A stretch of DNA of 49,595 nt from an uncultured Anaeromyxobacter sp. (GTDB lineage Bacteria > Myxococcota > Myxococcia > Myxococcales > Anaeromyxobacteraceae). A model generated the notes under the pieces. The model was given only the letters and a program-made list of their open reading frames with translations. It was not told the origin of the DNA and made no database searches. Each line of letters opens with the position of its first letter. Position 1 is the first letter of the stretch. Location: contig CAIVAR010000143.1 of the NCBI GenBank assembly GCA_903904005.1, forward strand, positions 1-49,595, written 5' to 3'. Positions 31,279 to 38,555 of this stretch are shown piece by piece. The translations under genes were made by a program, and so were the position numbers.

Positions 31279-31433
31279 GCCCCAAGAGGGTCGGTCCCTT
31301 CCGTTCCTGACCGATTCAGTTATGACCCGGGTGTCTCGAAACCCATGAGGCCTCCGGGTGAAAGCCCTGGAATCTCGGGGACCCCGGGTAACTGGGACCT
31401 GGACCGGGTCGTGCAATTGTCTACAGGGCCGCC
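31279..31433 (+). other. Intergenic stretch with a long imperfect inverted repeat and a possible promoter
   Basis: No gene is seen. CAGTT-(ATG)-ACCCGGG (31317-31331) pairs with CCCGGGT-AACTG (31383-31394), and within the loop CCGGG/CCC(T)GG at 31354-31370 forms a further small stem. A sigma54-like element follows at 31400. It may be a structured 3' end of the upstream transcript or protein-binding DNA. Confidence 0.4.
31400..31415 (+). promoter_or_regulatory. Sigma54-like -24/-12 element before the REC-HK/NtrC operon
   Basis: TGGACCG-GGTC-GTGCA matches the consensus at 9 of 12 positions and keeps GG-N10-GC. Initiation would be near 31426, 8 nt before ATG 31434. A TACAGG -10-like hexamer (31422-31427) is an alternative. 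Confidence 0.35.
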
Positions 31434-32963
31434 ATGGAGAGCACCCCCGAGATCCGCTCGAAGTCCGTTGCCATCTCGCGCGAGGCGGCGGTCCTCGTCG
31501 TCGACGACGACGAACACGTCCGCCGCTCGCTGCGGCGGGTGATGCGGCGGACCTCCTGCGCGTTCCTCGAGGCACCCGAGGCGGCCACTGCGCTCGACAT
31601 CCTGGCGCGTGAGCCAGTGACCGTCGTGGTCTCGGACTACCGGATGCCGGGGATGGACGGGGTGGAGTTCCTGCGCCTCGTGAAGGAGCGTTACCCGGCC
31701 GTGCAACGCGTGCTCCTCACCGGCCAGGCCGACACCGCGGCCATCGAGGAGGCCGTCAACCGGTCCGAGATCTTCCGCTTCATCTGGAAACCCTGGGACG
31801 AGGCGCACCTGCTCCTCACCATCCAGGACGCCATCGACCAGTTCTGGATGACCGAGGAGAACCAGCGGCTCCAGTCGATGCTCACCGCCCGGCAGGCGGA
31901 GCTGGAGCGGCTGAACCGGGACCTCGACGCGAAGCTCGAGGCCCGCACCGAGGCCCTGCGCCTCGCGGCCCAGGAGTGGCGCACCTGCTTCGACGCCATC
32001 GCCGACCCGCTCGCCATCATCCGCGGGGGCTGCGAGGTGGTCCGCGCCAACGCCGGCTTCGCTCGGCGCGCCGGGGTCGGCGTGGGCGAGCTGCCCGGGC
32101 TCCACTGCGTCGACCACGCCTTCGGCGATCTCCCCTGCCCACGCCCCCACCTGGCCGAGGCCGCCGAGCGCGTGGTCACGTTCCGGAACCGGGCCTGGCT
32201 CATGCGTGCCTTCCCGTTCGGCGCCGACGCCCTCGTGGTGGTCTACAAGGACGTGACGCAGGAGCGGGAGGTCTCGCGCCGCCTCTTCCAGACCGAGAAG
32301 ATGTCGGCCCTCGGCCAGCTGGCCGGAGGGGTGGCCCACGAGATCAACAACCCGCTCGGCGGCATCCTGGCCTTCGCGCAGATCATGTCTCAGGACCCCC
32401 GGACCGCCGAGGACCAGGAGAGCCTGCGCCTCATCAGCGACGCCGCCCTGCGCGCCAAGCGCATCGTCGAGTCGCTGCTGCGCTTCTCCCGCGTCCCCAA
32501 GGAGCACGAGCGAGGCCCGGTCGACCTGGCCCGGGTGGTCGACGACGCGCTCCTGATCCTCCACCCCAACCTCCGGGACGGGAAGCTCACCGTCGTGCGG
32601 GATCTCCAGGCGGCCCGGACGCTCGGCAACGCGAACCAGCTCCAGCAGGTGGTGGTGAACCTCATCGTGAACGCTGCCCAGGCCATCCAGGGCAAGGGCA
32701 AGGTCTCGGTCGCCACCGGCCCCGGTGCCCCGGGGCGGGTGGTGGTGAGCATCGCCGACGACGGCCCGGGCGTTCCCGCCGAACTGGCCGAACGCATCTT
32801 CGAGCCCTTCTTCACCACCAAGCCCGAGGGGCAGGGAACGGGCCTCGGCCTGTCCATCTGCTACCGGATCGCCGAGGAGCACGGCGGCACCATCCGGCTC
32901 GAGAGCCCCCCCGGAGGCGGCGCGCGCTTCGTCGTCGACCTTCCCGCCGAAACGATTTCGTGA
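31434..32963 (+). CDS. REC-PAS-histidine kinase
   Basis: 509 residues. N-terminal receiver (about 15-135) with Asp68 (VSDYRMPG) and Lys (FIWKPWD), a receiver type often joined to HD-GYP or kinase outputs. A coiled-coil linker (about 140-180) leads to a PAS-like domain (180-275) containing Cys200, Cys225 and Cys235. The HisKA phospho-acceptor is His302 in GGVAHEINNPL, and the ATPase domain has NLIVNAAQAI, DDGPGVP and GTGLGLSICY. A kinase that is itself gated by an N-terminal receiver implies an upstream phosphorelay. Only 14 bp separate it from the NtrC-class regulator, its likely partner. No TM segment. Confidence 0.9.
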   Translation: MESTPEIRSKSVAISREAAVLVVDDDEHVRRSLRRVMRRTSCAFLEAPEAATALDILAREPVTVVVSDYRMPGMDGVEFLRLVKERYPAVQRVLLTGQADTAAIEEAVNRSEIFRFIWKPWDEAHLLLTIQDAIDQFWMTEENQRLQSMLTARQAELERLNRDLDAKLEARTEALRLAAQEWRTCFDAIADPLAIIRGGCEVVRANAGFARRAGVGVGELPGLHCVDHAFGDLPCPRPHLAEAAERVVTFRNRAWLMRAFPFGADALVVVYKDVTQEREVSRRLFQTEKMSALGQLAGGVAHEINNPLGGILAFAQIMSQDPRTAEDQESLRLISDAALRAKRIVESLLRFSRVPKEHERGPVDLARVVDDALLILHPNLRDGKLTVVRDLQAARTLGNANQLQQVVVNLIVNAAQAIQGKGKVSVATGPGAPGRVVVSIADDGPGVPAELAERIFEPFFTTKPEGQGTGLGLSICYRIAEEHGGTIRLESPPGGGARFVVDLPAETIS

Positions 32964-32977
32964 ACCGAGGAGAGCCC

Positions 32978-34453
32978 ATGGAAGAGACCGCCCCCCGCCC
33001 CGCCCGAGTGCTCGTCGTCGACGACGAGCCCAGCGTCCTCCGCGCGCTCGAGGTCATCCTCCGCAAGAAGGGGCACGAGGTGGTGGCGCTCGACTCGCCC
33101 ATCGCCGCGACCCAGCGGCTGGCCACCGAGGACTTCGACGTGGCCATGCTCGACATCCGCATGCCGGAGCTCTCCGGCATCGAGCTCTTGAACGCCGTGA
33201 AGCACCGCCGGCCGGAGATCGAGGTCATCATGATGACCGGCCACGCCACCGTCGACACGGCGCTCGCCGCCATGAAGGCCGGCGCGCACGACTACCTCAT
33301 CAAGCCGTTCATCGAGAAGGCCGACGACGTCGAGCACGTGGCCTACGTGGTGGCCCGGGCCGCCGAGCGCAAGCGGCTGCAGGACCGCAACCGGGAGCTC
33401 GAGACCCGGCTCGAGGCGCTCGAGACCACGCAGGGGCTCGTGGGGACGAGCGGCCCGATGCGCGAGGTCGCCCGGATGATCGACGCGGTCGCCTACAGCG
33501 CGGCCACCGTGCTCGTGCACGGGGAGAGCGGAACCGGCAAGGAACTCGTGGCCCGCGCGCTCCACGCCCGCAGCCCACGCCGCGCCAACCCGTTCGTGGC
33601 GCTGAACTGCGGTGCGCTCACCGAGACCCTGCTCGAGAGCGAGCTCTTCGGCCACGTGAAGGGGGCCTTCACCGGCGCCAACCGCGACCACAAGGGGCTC
33701 TTCGAGTCGGCCAACGGCGGGACGATCTTCCTCGACGAGATCGGCGACATCCCGCTCTCCACCCAGGTCCGCCTGCTGCGCGTCCTGCAGGAGGGGGAGA
33801 TCAAGAAGGTCGGCTCGACCGACGCGGTCCGGGTGGACGTCCGCGTCATCGCCGCCACCCACCGCGACCTCCCCAAGCTGGTCCGGGCCGGGAAGTTCCG
33901 CGAGGACCTCTTCTACCGGCTCAACGTCATCGCCATCCCGCTGCCGCCGCTGCGCGATCGGCTCGACGACGTCCCGCTGCTGGCCCACCACTTCGTGCGT
34001 CGCTACTCCGACCGGCTGGGCAAGAAGGTGCGCACGATCTCGCCGCAGGCCATCGAGCTGCTCTGCGTCTACCGGTGGCCGGGCAACGTGCGCGAGCTCG
34101 AGAACGCCATCGAGCGGGCCGTGGTGCTCTGCCGCGCCGACACCGTCCAGCCCACCGACCTTCCGCCGTCGGTGACCGGGCGCACGGCGCCCGTCCTTCG
34201 CGAGGCGGCCGGCCCGGGCGACGACGCCGAGTTGCTGGCCCAGAGCTACGCCACCGCCAAGGACAACGCGCTGCGCAATTTCGAGAAGCGCTACGTCGAG
34301 GCGCTCATGCGGGCCTGCGACAACAACATCTCCGCCGCGGCCCGCAAGGCGGGCATGGATCGCTCCAACTTCAAGCGGGTGCTGCGAAAGTACCGCTCCG
34401 ACGTGGAGGACGACGGCGACGACGACGTCCAGCCGCCCGAGGTCAGCTTCTAG
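32978..34453 (+). CDS. NtrC-class sigma54-dependent response regulator
   Basis: 491 residues. Receiver with Asp59 (MLDIRMPE) and Lys109 (LIKPF). AAA+ domain: Walker A GESGTGKE (182-189), the sigma54-contacting GAFTGA (229-234), Walker B FLDEIGD (251-257), and RWPGNVRELENAIERAVVL at the end. The C-terminal Fis-type helix-turn-helix reads NNISAAARKAGMDRSNFKRVLRKY. It therefore activates sigma54 promoters on phosphorylation by the adjacent kinase. An SD-like GAGGAGAG precedes the ATG. The stop codon shares CTAG (34450-34453) with the convergent esterase. The acidic tail DVEDDGDDD is unusual. Confidence 0.95.
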   Translation: MEETAPRPARVLVVDDEPSVLRALEVILRKKGHEVVALDSPIAATQRLATEDFDVAMLDIRMPELSGIELLNAVKHRRPEIEVIMMTGHATVDTALAAMKAGAHDYLIKPFIEKADDVEHVAYVVARAAERKRLQDRNRELETRLEALETTQGLVGTSGPMREVARMIDAVAYSAATVLVHGESGTGKELVARALHARSPRRANPFVALNCGALTETLLESELFGHVKGAFTGANRDHKGLFESANGGTIFLDEIGDIPLSTQVRLLRVLQEGEIKKVGSTDAVRVDVRVIAATHRDLPKLVRAGKFREDLFYRLNVIAIPLPPLRDRLDDVPLLAHHFVRRYSDRLGKKVRTISPQAIELLCVYRWPGNVRELENAIERAVVLCRADTVQPTDLPPSVTGRTAPVLREAAGPGDDAELLAQSYATAKDNALRNFEKRYVEALMRACDNNISAAARKAGMDRSNFKRVLRKYRSDVEDDGDDDVQPPEVSF

Positions 34454-35112
34454 CCCCGCGAACGGCGGGATCCGGCCGGGGCATCGACCAGGAAGGCCCG
34501 CGTCAGCTCGACGATCCGCGGGAGCGAGCCGGTCAACTCGTGGCCGTCGTCGACCACCTCGAGCCTGGCGCCAGGCGTGCGGTCCACCCAGGCGCGCACG
34601 TCCTCGAGCGGCACGGTGTCGTCCCGTCCCCCGGCGATGCAGAGCGCCGGGACGTGCACCACGGGGAAGGGCGGCCATCCGGCCGCATCCTCGAAGAAGC
34701 CCCAGCCGATGCGGCGCGGGGAGTTGGTCGCGTGGTGGTGCACCTCCACGCTCCCCTCCCGCCGCCAGCGCTCCAGCTCGGCCGGCGTGATCCGGGCCCG
34801 CCAGCGTTCGTGGAGCCGGAAGGCGGGGGCGAGCAGGACGAGCCGGGCGACCGACGGGTGGCGCGAGGCGGCGAGCGCCGCGAGCCATCCGCCCAGCGAG
34901 CTCCCCACGATGACGTGCGGGCCGGGCGCCGCGTGGAGCGCCTCCTCCACGATGGCGAGCATCGACGAGGGGGTGCTCCGCTCGAAGCCGTCCGTGCCGG
35001 GGGTGAGGTCGAGACGGGTCAGCCGGAGACCGTCGGGTGCCAGCCCCGCCGCCATGGCGGTGGCCTTGGTGGAGCCCGGGCCCGAGGCGAACCCGTGGAG
35101 GTAGAAGATCAT
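34450..35112 (-). CDS. YqiA-like alpha/beta-hydrolase esterase
   Basis: 220 residues of a small alpha/beta-hydrolase: LHGFASGPGSTKATAMA at the oxyanion strand, nucleophile Ser in GSSLGGWLAALA, Asp in AGGRDDTVPLE, and His in DDGHELTG. The fold and size fit the YqiA/UPF0227 group of short-chain esterases. Start ATG 35112 follows GGCGGG; the region upstream on this strand to 35160 contains a -10-like TATCTG. Convergent with the NtrC-type gene and ends in the shared CTAG. Confidence 0.85.
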   Translation of the reverse strand: MIFYLHGFASGPGSTKATAMAAGLAPDGLRLTRLDLTPGTDGFERSTPSSMLAIVEEALHAAPGPHVIVGSSLGGWLAALAASRHPSVARLVLLAPAFRLHERWRARITPAELERWRREGSVEVHHHATNSPRRIGWGFFEDAAGWPPFPVVHVPALCIAGGRDDTVPLEDVRAWVDRTPGARLEVVDDGHELTGSLPRIVELTRAFLVDAPAGSRRSRG

Positions 35113-35218
35113 CCCGCCATCATGCTCCAGGGGAGGCAGATACCCAAAAGGGGATGTCCCTGCCGGGGTGCGCTCCACGCCCCATCCGGATATGGCCCAC
35201 GGCCAACGGAGGTTCCCC

Positions 35219-35686
35219 ATGGACATGAAGCCCGACTCGCAGACGCCGCTCTCCCACGTGCTCGCCGGCAAGGGGCGCGGGACGTCCACGCTCTCGGTGG
35301 CCCCCGACATCACGGTGGCCGCCGCCGCAGCCGTACTCATCCAGAACCAGGTCGGGTCGGTCCTGGTGATGGACGGCGACCGCCTGGTGGGGATCTTCAC
35401 CGAGAGGGACATCCTGCGGCGGGTGGTGGGCGAGCGGCGCGACCCGGCGACCACCCGCGTGGCCGACGTCATGACGCGCGACCTCGTGGTGATGCGTCCG
35501 TCGTCGTCGGTGGTGGACGCGATGCGGGTCATCGCCGAGAAGCGCATCCGCCACATCCCCGTGGTGGAGGGGAGCGCCGTGGTCGGCGTGGTCTCCCAGG
35601 GCGACCTGAACCACTGGCTGGTCCGCAACCGCGAGGGGCAGATCCAGGAACTCGTCGACTACGTGACCGGCAAGTACCCGGCGTAG
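35219..35686 (+). CDS. CBS-pair domain protein
   Basis: 155 residues, two CBS domains forming one Bateman module: first DITVAAAAAVLIQNQVGSVLVMDGDRLVGIFTERD-like segment near 25-70, second MRPSSSVVDAMRVIAEKRIRHIPVVEGSAVVGVVSQGD near 90-140. Such modules bind adenosyl ligands (AMP, ATP, SAM) and regulate partner enzymes or channels; no partner is fused here. GGAGG lies 6 nt before ATG 35219. A -10-like GATATG lies about 30 nt upstream of the start. Confidence 0.92.
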   Translation: MDMKPDSQTPLSHVLAGKGRGTSTLSVAPDITVAAAAAVLIQNQVGSVLVMDGDRLVGIFTERDILRRVVGERRDPATTRVADVMTRDLVVMRPSSSVVDAMRVIAEKRIRHIPVVEGSAVVGVVSQGDLNHWLVRNREGQIQELVDYVTGKYPA

Positions 35687-35696
35687 CGTCGGGCGG

Positions 35697-37013
35697 TCAG
35701 CCGTCCTTCTTCGTCGCGCGCAGGCGAGCCAGCCGCTCGAAGAGCTCCTTCTCGAGCCCGGTGGCCGACGGCGTCACGATCCGCGCGCCGCGCAGCGCGT
35801 CGGGAAGGTACTGCTCGGCGACGTAGTGGCCGTCGAAGTTGTGCGGGTAGCGGTAACCGCCGCCGTAGCCCATCGACTCCATGAGCTTGGTGGGCGCGTT
35901 CCGCAGGGAGAGGGGAACCGGCAGCGGCCCCTTCTCGAGCACCAGCTTCCGCGCCGCCGCGTAGGAGGTGATGGCGGTGTTCGACTTGGGCGCGAGCGCC
36001 AGGTAGGTGACCGCCTGGGTGAGGGGGAGGACGCCCTCGGGCATCCCCACGAGCTCGAGCGCCTGGAGGGCCGCGGTGGCGACGAGGAGGGCCCGGGGGT
36101 CGGCGTTGCCGACGTCCTCAGCGGCGAAGATGACCATGCGCCGCACCACGAAGCGCGGCTCCTCGCCCCCCTCGAGCATCCGCACCATGTAGTAGACCGC
36201 GGCGTCCGGGTCGGATCCCCGCATGGACTTGATGAAGGCGCTCGCCAGGTCGTAGTGCTGCTCGCCGGCCTTGTCGTAGGGGAGCGGCTTGTGCTGCATC
36301 GCCTCCTCGGCGTCGGCGGCCGAGATCTCCTCCCGGCCAGAAAGGCGCACCGCGCCGGCGGCCGACTCGAGGGCCACGAGCGCCCGGCGCGCGTCGCCGT
36401 AGGCCGAGCGGGAGATCGACTCGCGGGCCTCCGCGGACAGGCGGACGGCGCCGCCGAGCCCGAGCGGCGAGGCCACCGCCCGGTCGAGCAGGGCCGCGAC
36501 CTCCTCGTCGGTGAGGGCCCGGAGCGTCACCACCCGGCACCGCGAGAGGAGGGCGCCGTTGATCTCGAAGGAGGGGTTCTCGGTGGTGGCGCCCACCAGC
36601 GTGATCGTGCCCGCCTCGACGTGGGGGAGGAAGGCGTCCTGCTGCGACCGGGTGAAGCGGTGGATCTCGTCGACGAAGAGGATGGTCCGCTGCCGGTGAA
36701 GGCGGCGCCGCTCGCGGGCCGCGGCCACGATCTCGCGGATCTCCTTCACGCCGCCGAGGACGGCCGAGAAGGGGATGAAGGTGGCGCCGGTCCGCTCGGC
36801 CACGATGTGGGCCAGCGTGGTCTTCCCGGTCCCGGGCGGCCCCCAGAGGATGAGGGAGGGGACCTGGTCGGCCTCGATGGCCCGGCGCAGCGCGCTTCCC
36901 GCCCCGAGCACGTGCTCCTGCCCCACGAACTCCTCGAGCCGACGGGGGCGCAGCCGCTCCGGGAGCGGTTTCGAGGCGTCGTCCCGGTCGAGGGCGTGGT
37001 CGAAGAGATCCAT
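35697..37013 (-). CDS. rarA: RarA/MgsA, replication-associated recombination AAA ATPase
   Basis: 438 residues. Clamp-loader-like AAA+ core: RPRRLEEFVGQEHVLG box, Walker A GPPGTGKTT, Walker B ILFVDEIHRF, sensor ATTENPSFE with SRC (arginine finger region), then HYDLASAFIKSMRGSDPDAAVYY and the C-terminal domain VYYMVRMLEGGEEPRFVVRRM typical of MgsA/WRNIP1. It acts at stalled replication forks and lagging-strand gaps. Divergent from nadK across a 28-bp gap with a perfect palindrome. Confidence 0.94.
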   Translation of the reverse strand: MDLFDHALDRDDASKPLPERLRPRRLEEFVGQEHVLGAGSALRRAIEADQVPSLILWGPPGTGKTTLAHIVAERTGATFIPFSAVLGGVKEIREIVAAARERRRLHRQRTILFVDEIHRFTRSQQDAFLPHVEAGTITLVGATTENPSFEINGALLSRCRVVTLRALTDEEVAALLDRAVASPLGLGGAVRLSAEARESISRSAYGDARRALVALESAAGAVRLSGREEISAADAEEAMQHKPLPYDKAGEQHYDLASAFIKSMRGSDPDAAVYYMVRMLEGGEEPRFVVRRMVIFAAEDVGNADPRALLVATAALQALELVGMPEGVLPLTQAVTYLALAPKSNTAITSYAAARKLVLEKGPLPVPLSLRNAPTKLMESMGYGGGYRYPHNFDGHYVAEQYLPDALRGARIVTPSATGLEKELFERLARLRATKKDG

Positions 37014-37023
37014 GGGGCCGGGA

Positions 37024-37035
37024 CAATATATATTG
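37024..37035. promoter_or_regulatory. Perfect 12-bp AT palindrome CAATATATATTG, shared rarA/nadK promoter
   Basis: The palindrome gives a TATATT -10 to both strands: 7 nt before nadK ATG 37042 and about 11 nt before rarA ATG 37013. It is by far the most AT-rich short stretch in the region and is symmetric. Confidence 0.6.
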
Positions 37036-37041
37036 CCGCGG

Positions 37042-37884
37042 ATGGAATCCCTGCCCTGCTCCGTGCCACGCCGGATCGGCATCGTGCCGAAGAAGACCTC
37101 GGTCGAGGCCGCCGAGACGGCGCTCCACGTCGAGCGCTTCCTGCGGGCCAAGGGGATCGACGTCCTGCGCGACGAGGTCGCCGTGGGGCGGGATGCCGAC
37201 CTGGTGGTGGTCCTGGGCGGCGACGGCACGCTCATCCACGCCTCGCGCCTGCTGGCCGGGCGGGCGGCGCCCATCCTGGGCATCAACATGGGCAGCCTGG
37301 GCTTCATGACCGAGGTGCCGCAGAGCGAGATGTACCCGGCGCTCGAGCAGGTGCTGGCCGGCAAGTCGACCATCTCGCCCCGCATGAAGCTGCGCGTCCA
37401 CCTGCACCGCGGGGGGACGCGCGGCGAGCCGGAGCTCGACGCCGAGGTGCTGAACGACGCCGTGATCTCCAAGGGGGCCCACTCCCCGATGGCCGAGCTC
37501 GACACCTCGTTCGGCGATTCCTACCTCACCAACTACAAGGCCGACGGGGTCATCATCGCCACGCCCACCGGCTCCACCGCCTACTCGCTCGCCGCCAACG
37601 GCCCCATCGTCTACCCGACCATGCGGGGCGTGATCATCAACCCCATCTGCCCGCACACCCTCACCCAGCGCCCGCTGGTGGTGCCCGACGACCGGCCCAT
37701 CAACGTGGTCCTCCTGAACGACGCCAAGGTCTACCTGTCGCTCGATGGACAGGTCGGGATCCCGCTCTCGCGGGGTGACCGGGTGCAGGTGAAGTCGTCG
37801 CCGAACCGGGTGCTCCTGGTCCAGAACCCGAACTTCCACTTCTTCGGAATCCTGCGGGCCAAGCTGCGCTGGGGCGAGCGCTGA
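37042..37884 (+). CDS. nadK: NAD kinase
   Basis: 280 residues. GGDGTLIHASRLL is the diagnostic NAD kinase motif, with GINMGSLGFMTEV following. LNDAVISKG replaces the usual NE motif, while ATPTGSTAYSLAANGPIVYP is intact. The enzyme phosphorylates NAD to NADP with ATP. The C-terminus (NPNFHFFGILRAKLRWGE) is typical of the family. The ATG is 7 nt behind a -10 element, so a leaderless mRNA is likely. Divergent from rarA. Confidence 0.95.
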   Translation: MESLPCSVPRRIGIVPKKTSVEAAETALHVERFLRAKGIDVLRDEVAVGRDADLVVVLGGDGTLIHASRLLAGRAAPILGINMGSLGFMTEVPQSEMYPALEQVLAGKSTISPRMKLRVHLHRGGTRGEPELDAEVLNDAVISKGAHSPMAELDTSFGDSYLTNYKADGVIIATPTGSTAYSLAANGPIVYPTMRGVIINPICPHTLTQRPLVVPDDRPINVVLLNDAKVYLSLDGQVGIPLSRGDRVQVKSSPNRVLLVQNPNFHFFGILRAKLRWGER

Positions 37885-37906
37885 TCGTCCCGCGGCGGCC
37901 GGCGCG

Positions 37907-38449
37907 CTACGGGAAGCGCAGGCCGAAGCTGGCGAGGACGACCACGCCGTTCAGATCGACGGTGCCGAACCCGTATTGCGGCGCGAGCCACAGGTAGCCG
38001 GCCTCGGCACCCACCGTGAACATGTCGCCGAAGACGAGGTCCACGCCCCCGCCGGCCTGCGCGGTGAAGGCGACGGTGTTGAACGGGACGAGGTTGAGGA
38101 GCGCGCGCGACGGCGCGAAGCCGACGCCCCCGTAGGCGAAGGGGACGACCAGTCCGAGCGGGAGCCGGCCGGTGACCCGGGCCATCACCGGGAAGCAGTT
38201 CTCCTGGAGGAGCACCCCGGCCTGGGTGGTGATGAGCCCGGCCCAGATCCCCGCCCCCCAGTAGTCGGAGTTCCACCCCACCGCGAGCGACGCCGACGGG
38301 CGCGCCTGCATCCCGCCGTAGGGGGAGGTGCCCGAGGGGAGGTAGGCCCCGCCGGAGATGGCGGCGAAGATCTCGGCGCGGGCGGGGCAGGGGGAGGCGG
38401 AGAGGAGGGCGAGGGCGACGATCAGGCCTGCGGGTCGGCGGAGGTTCAC
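37907..38449 (-). CDS. Exported beta-barrel-like outer membrane protein (180 aa)
   Basis: 180 residues with a clear signal peptide (about 25 residues, ending PARAE). The mature part is Gly/aromatic-rich with alternating beta strands (SASLAVGWNSDYWGAGIWAG; FTVGAEAGYLWLAPQYGFG) and ends in ASFGLRFP, with the terminal aromatic-x residue typical of outer-membrane beta-barrels. Possibly an eight-strand barrel of OmpA/OmpW-like size; family not recognised. GTG start, 6 nt from a -10-like TACGCT. Convergent with nadK. Confidence 0.65.
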   Translation of the reverse strand: MNLRRPAGLIVALALLSASPCPARAEIFAAISGGAYLPSGTSPYGGMQARPSASLAVGWNSDYWGAGIWAGLITTQAGVLLQENCFPVMARVTGRLPLGLVVPFAYGGVGFAPSRALLNLVPFNTVAFTAQAGGGVDLVFGDMFTVGAEAGYLWLAPQYGFGTVDLNGVVVLASFGLRFP

Positions 38450-38555
38450 GGCGCCAGCGTAGCGCGGAACCGGGGATTCACCAGGCCCGCAGGACTGAAC
38501 GGGGCATCACCTGAAAGCTTGCGCAGTGTCAGGGTGCGGTGGCACACTCCGCTCC

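Noticed and set aside
31317-31394. c-di-GMP (GEMM) riboswitch
   Set aside because: Short similarity to an AAAGCC segment and a GC stem, but the conserved two-helix aptamer and tetraloop-receptor are missing.
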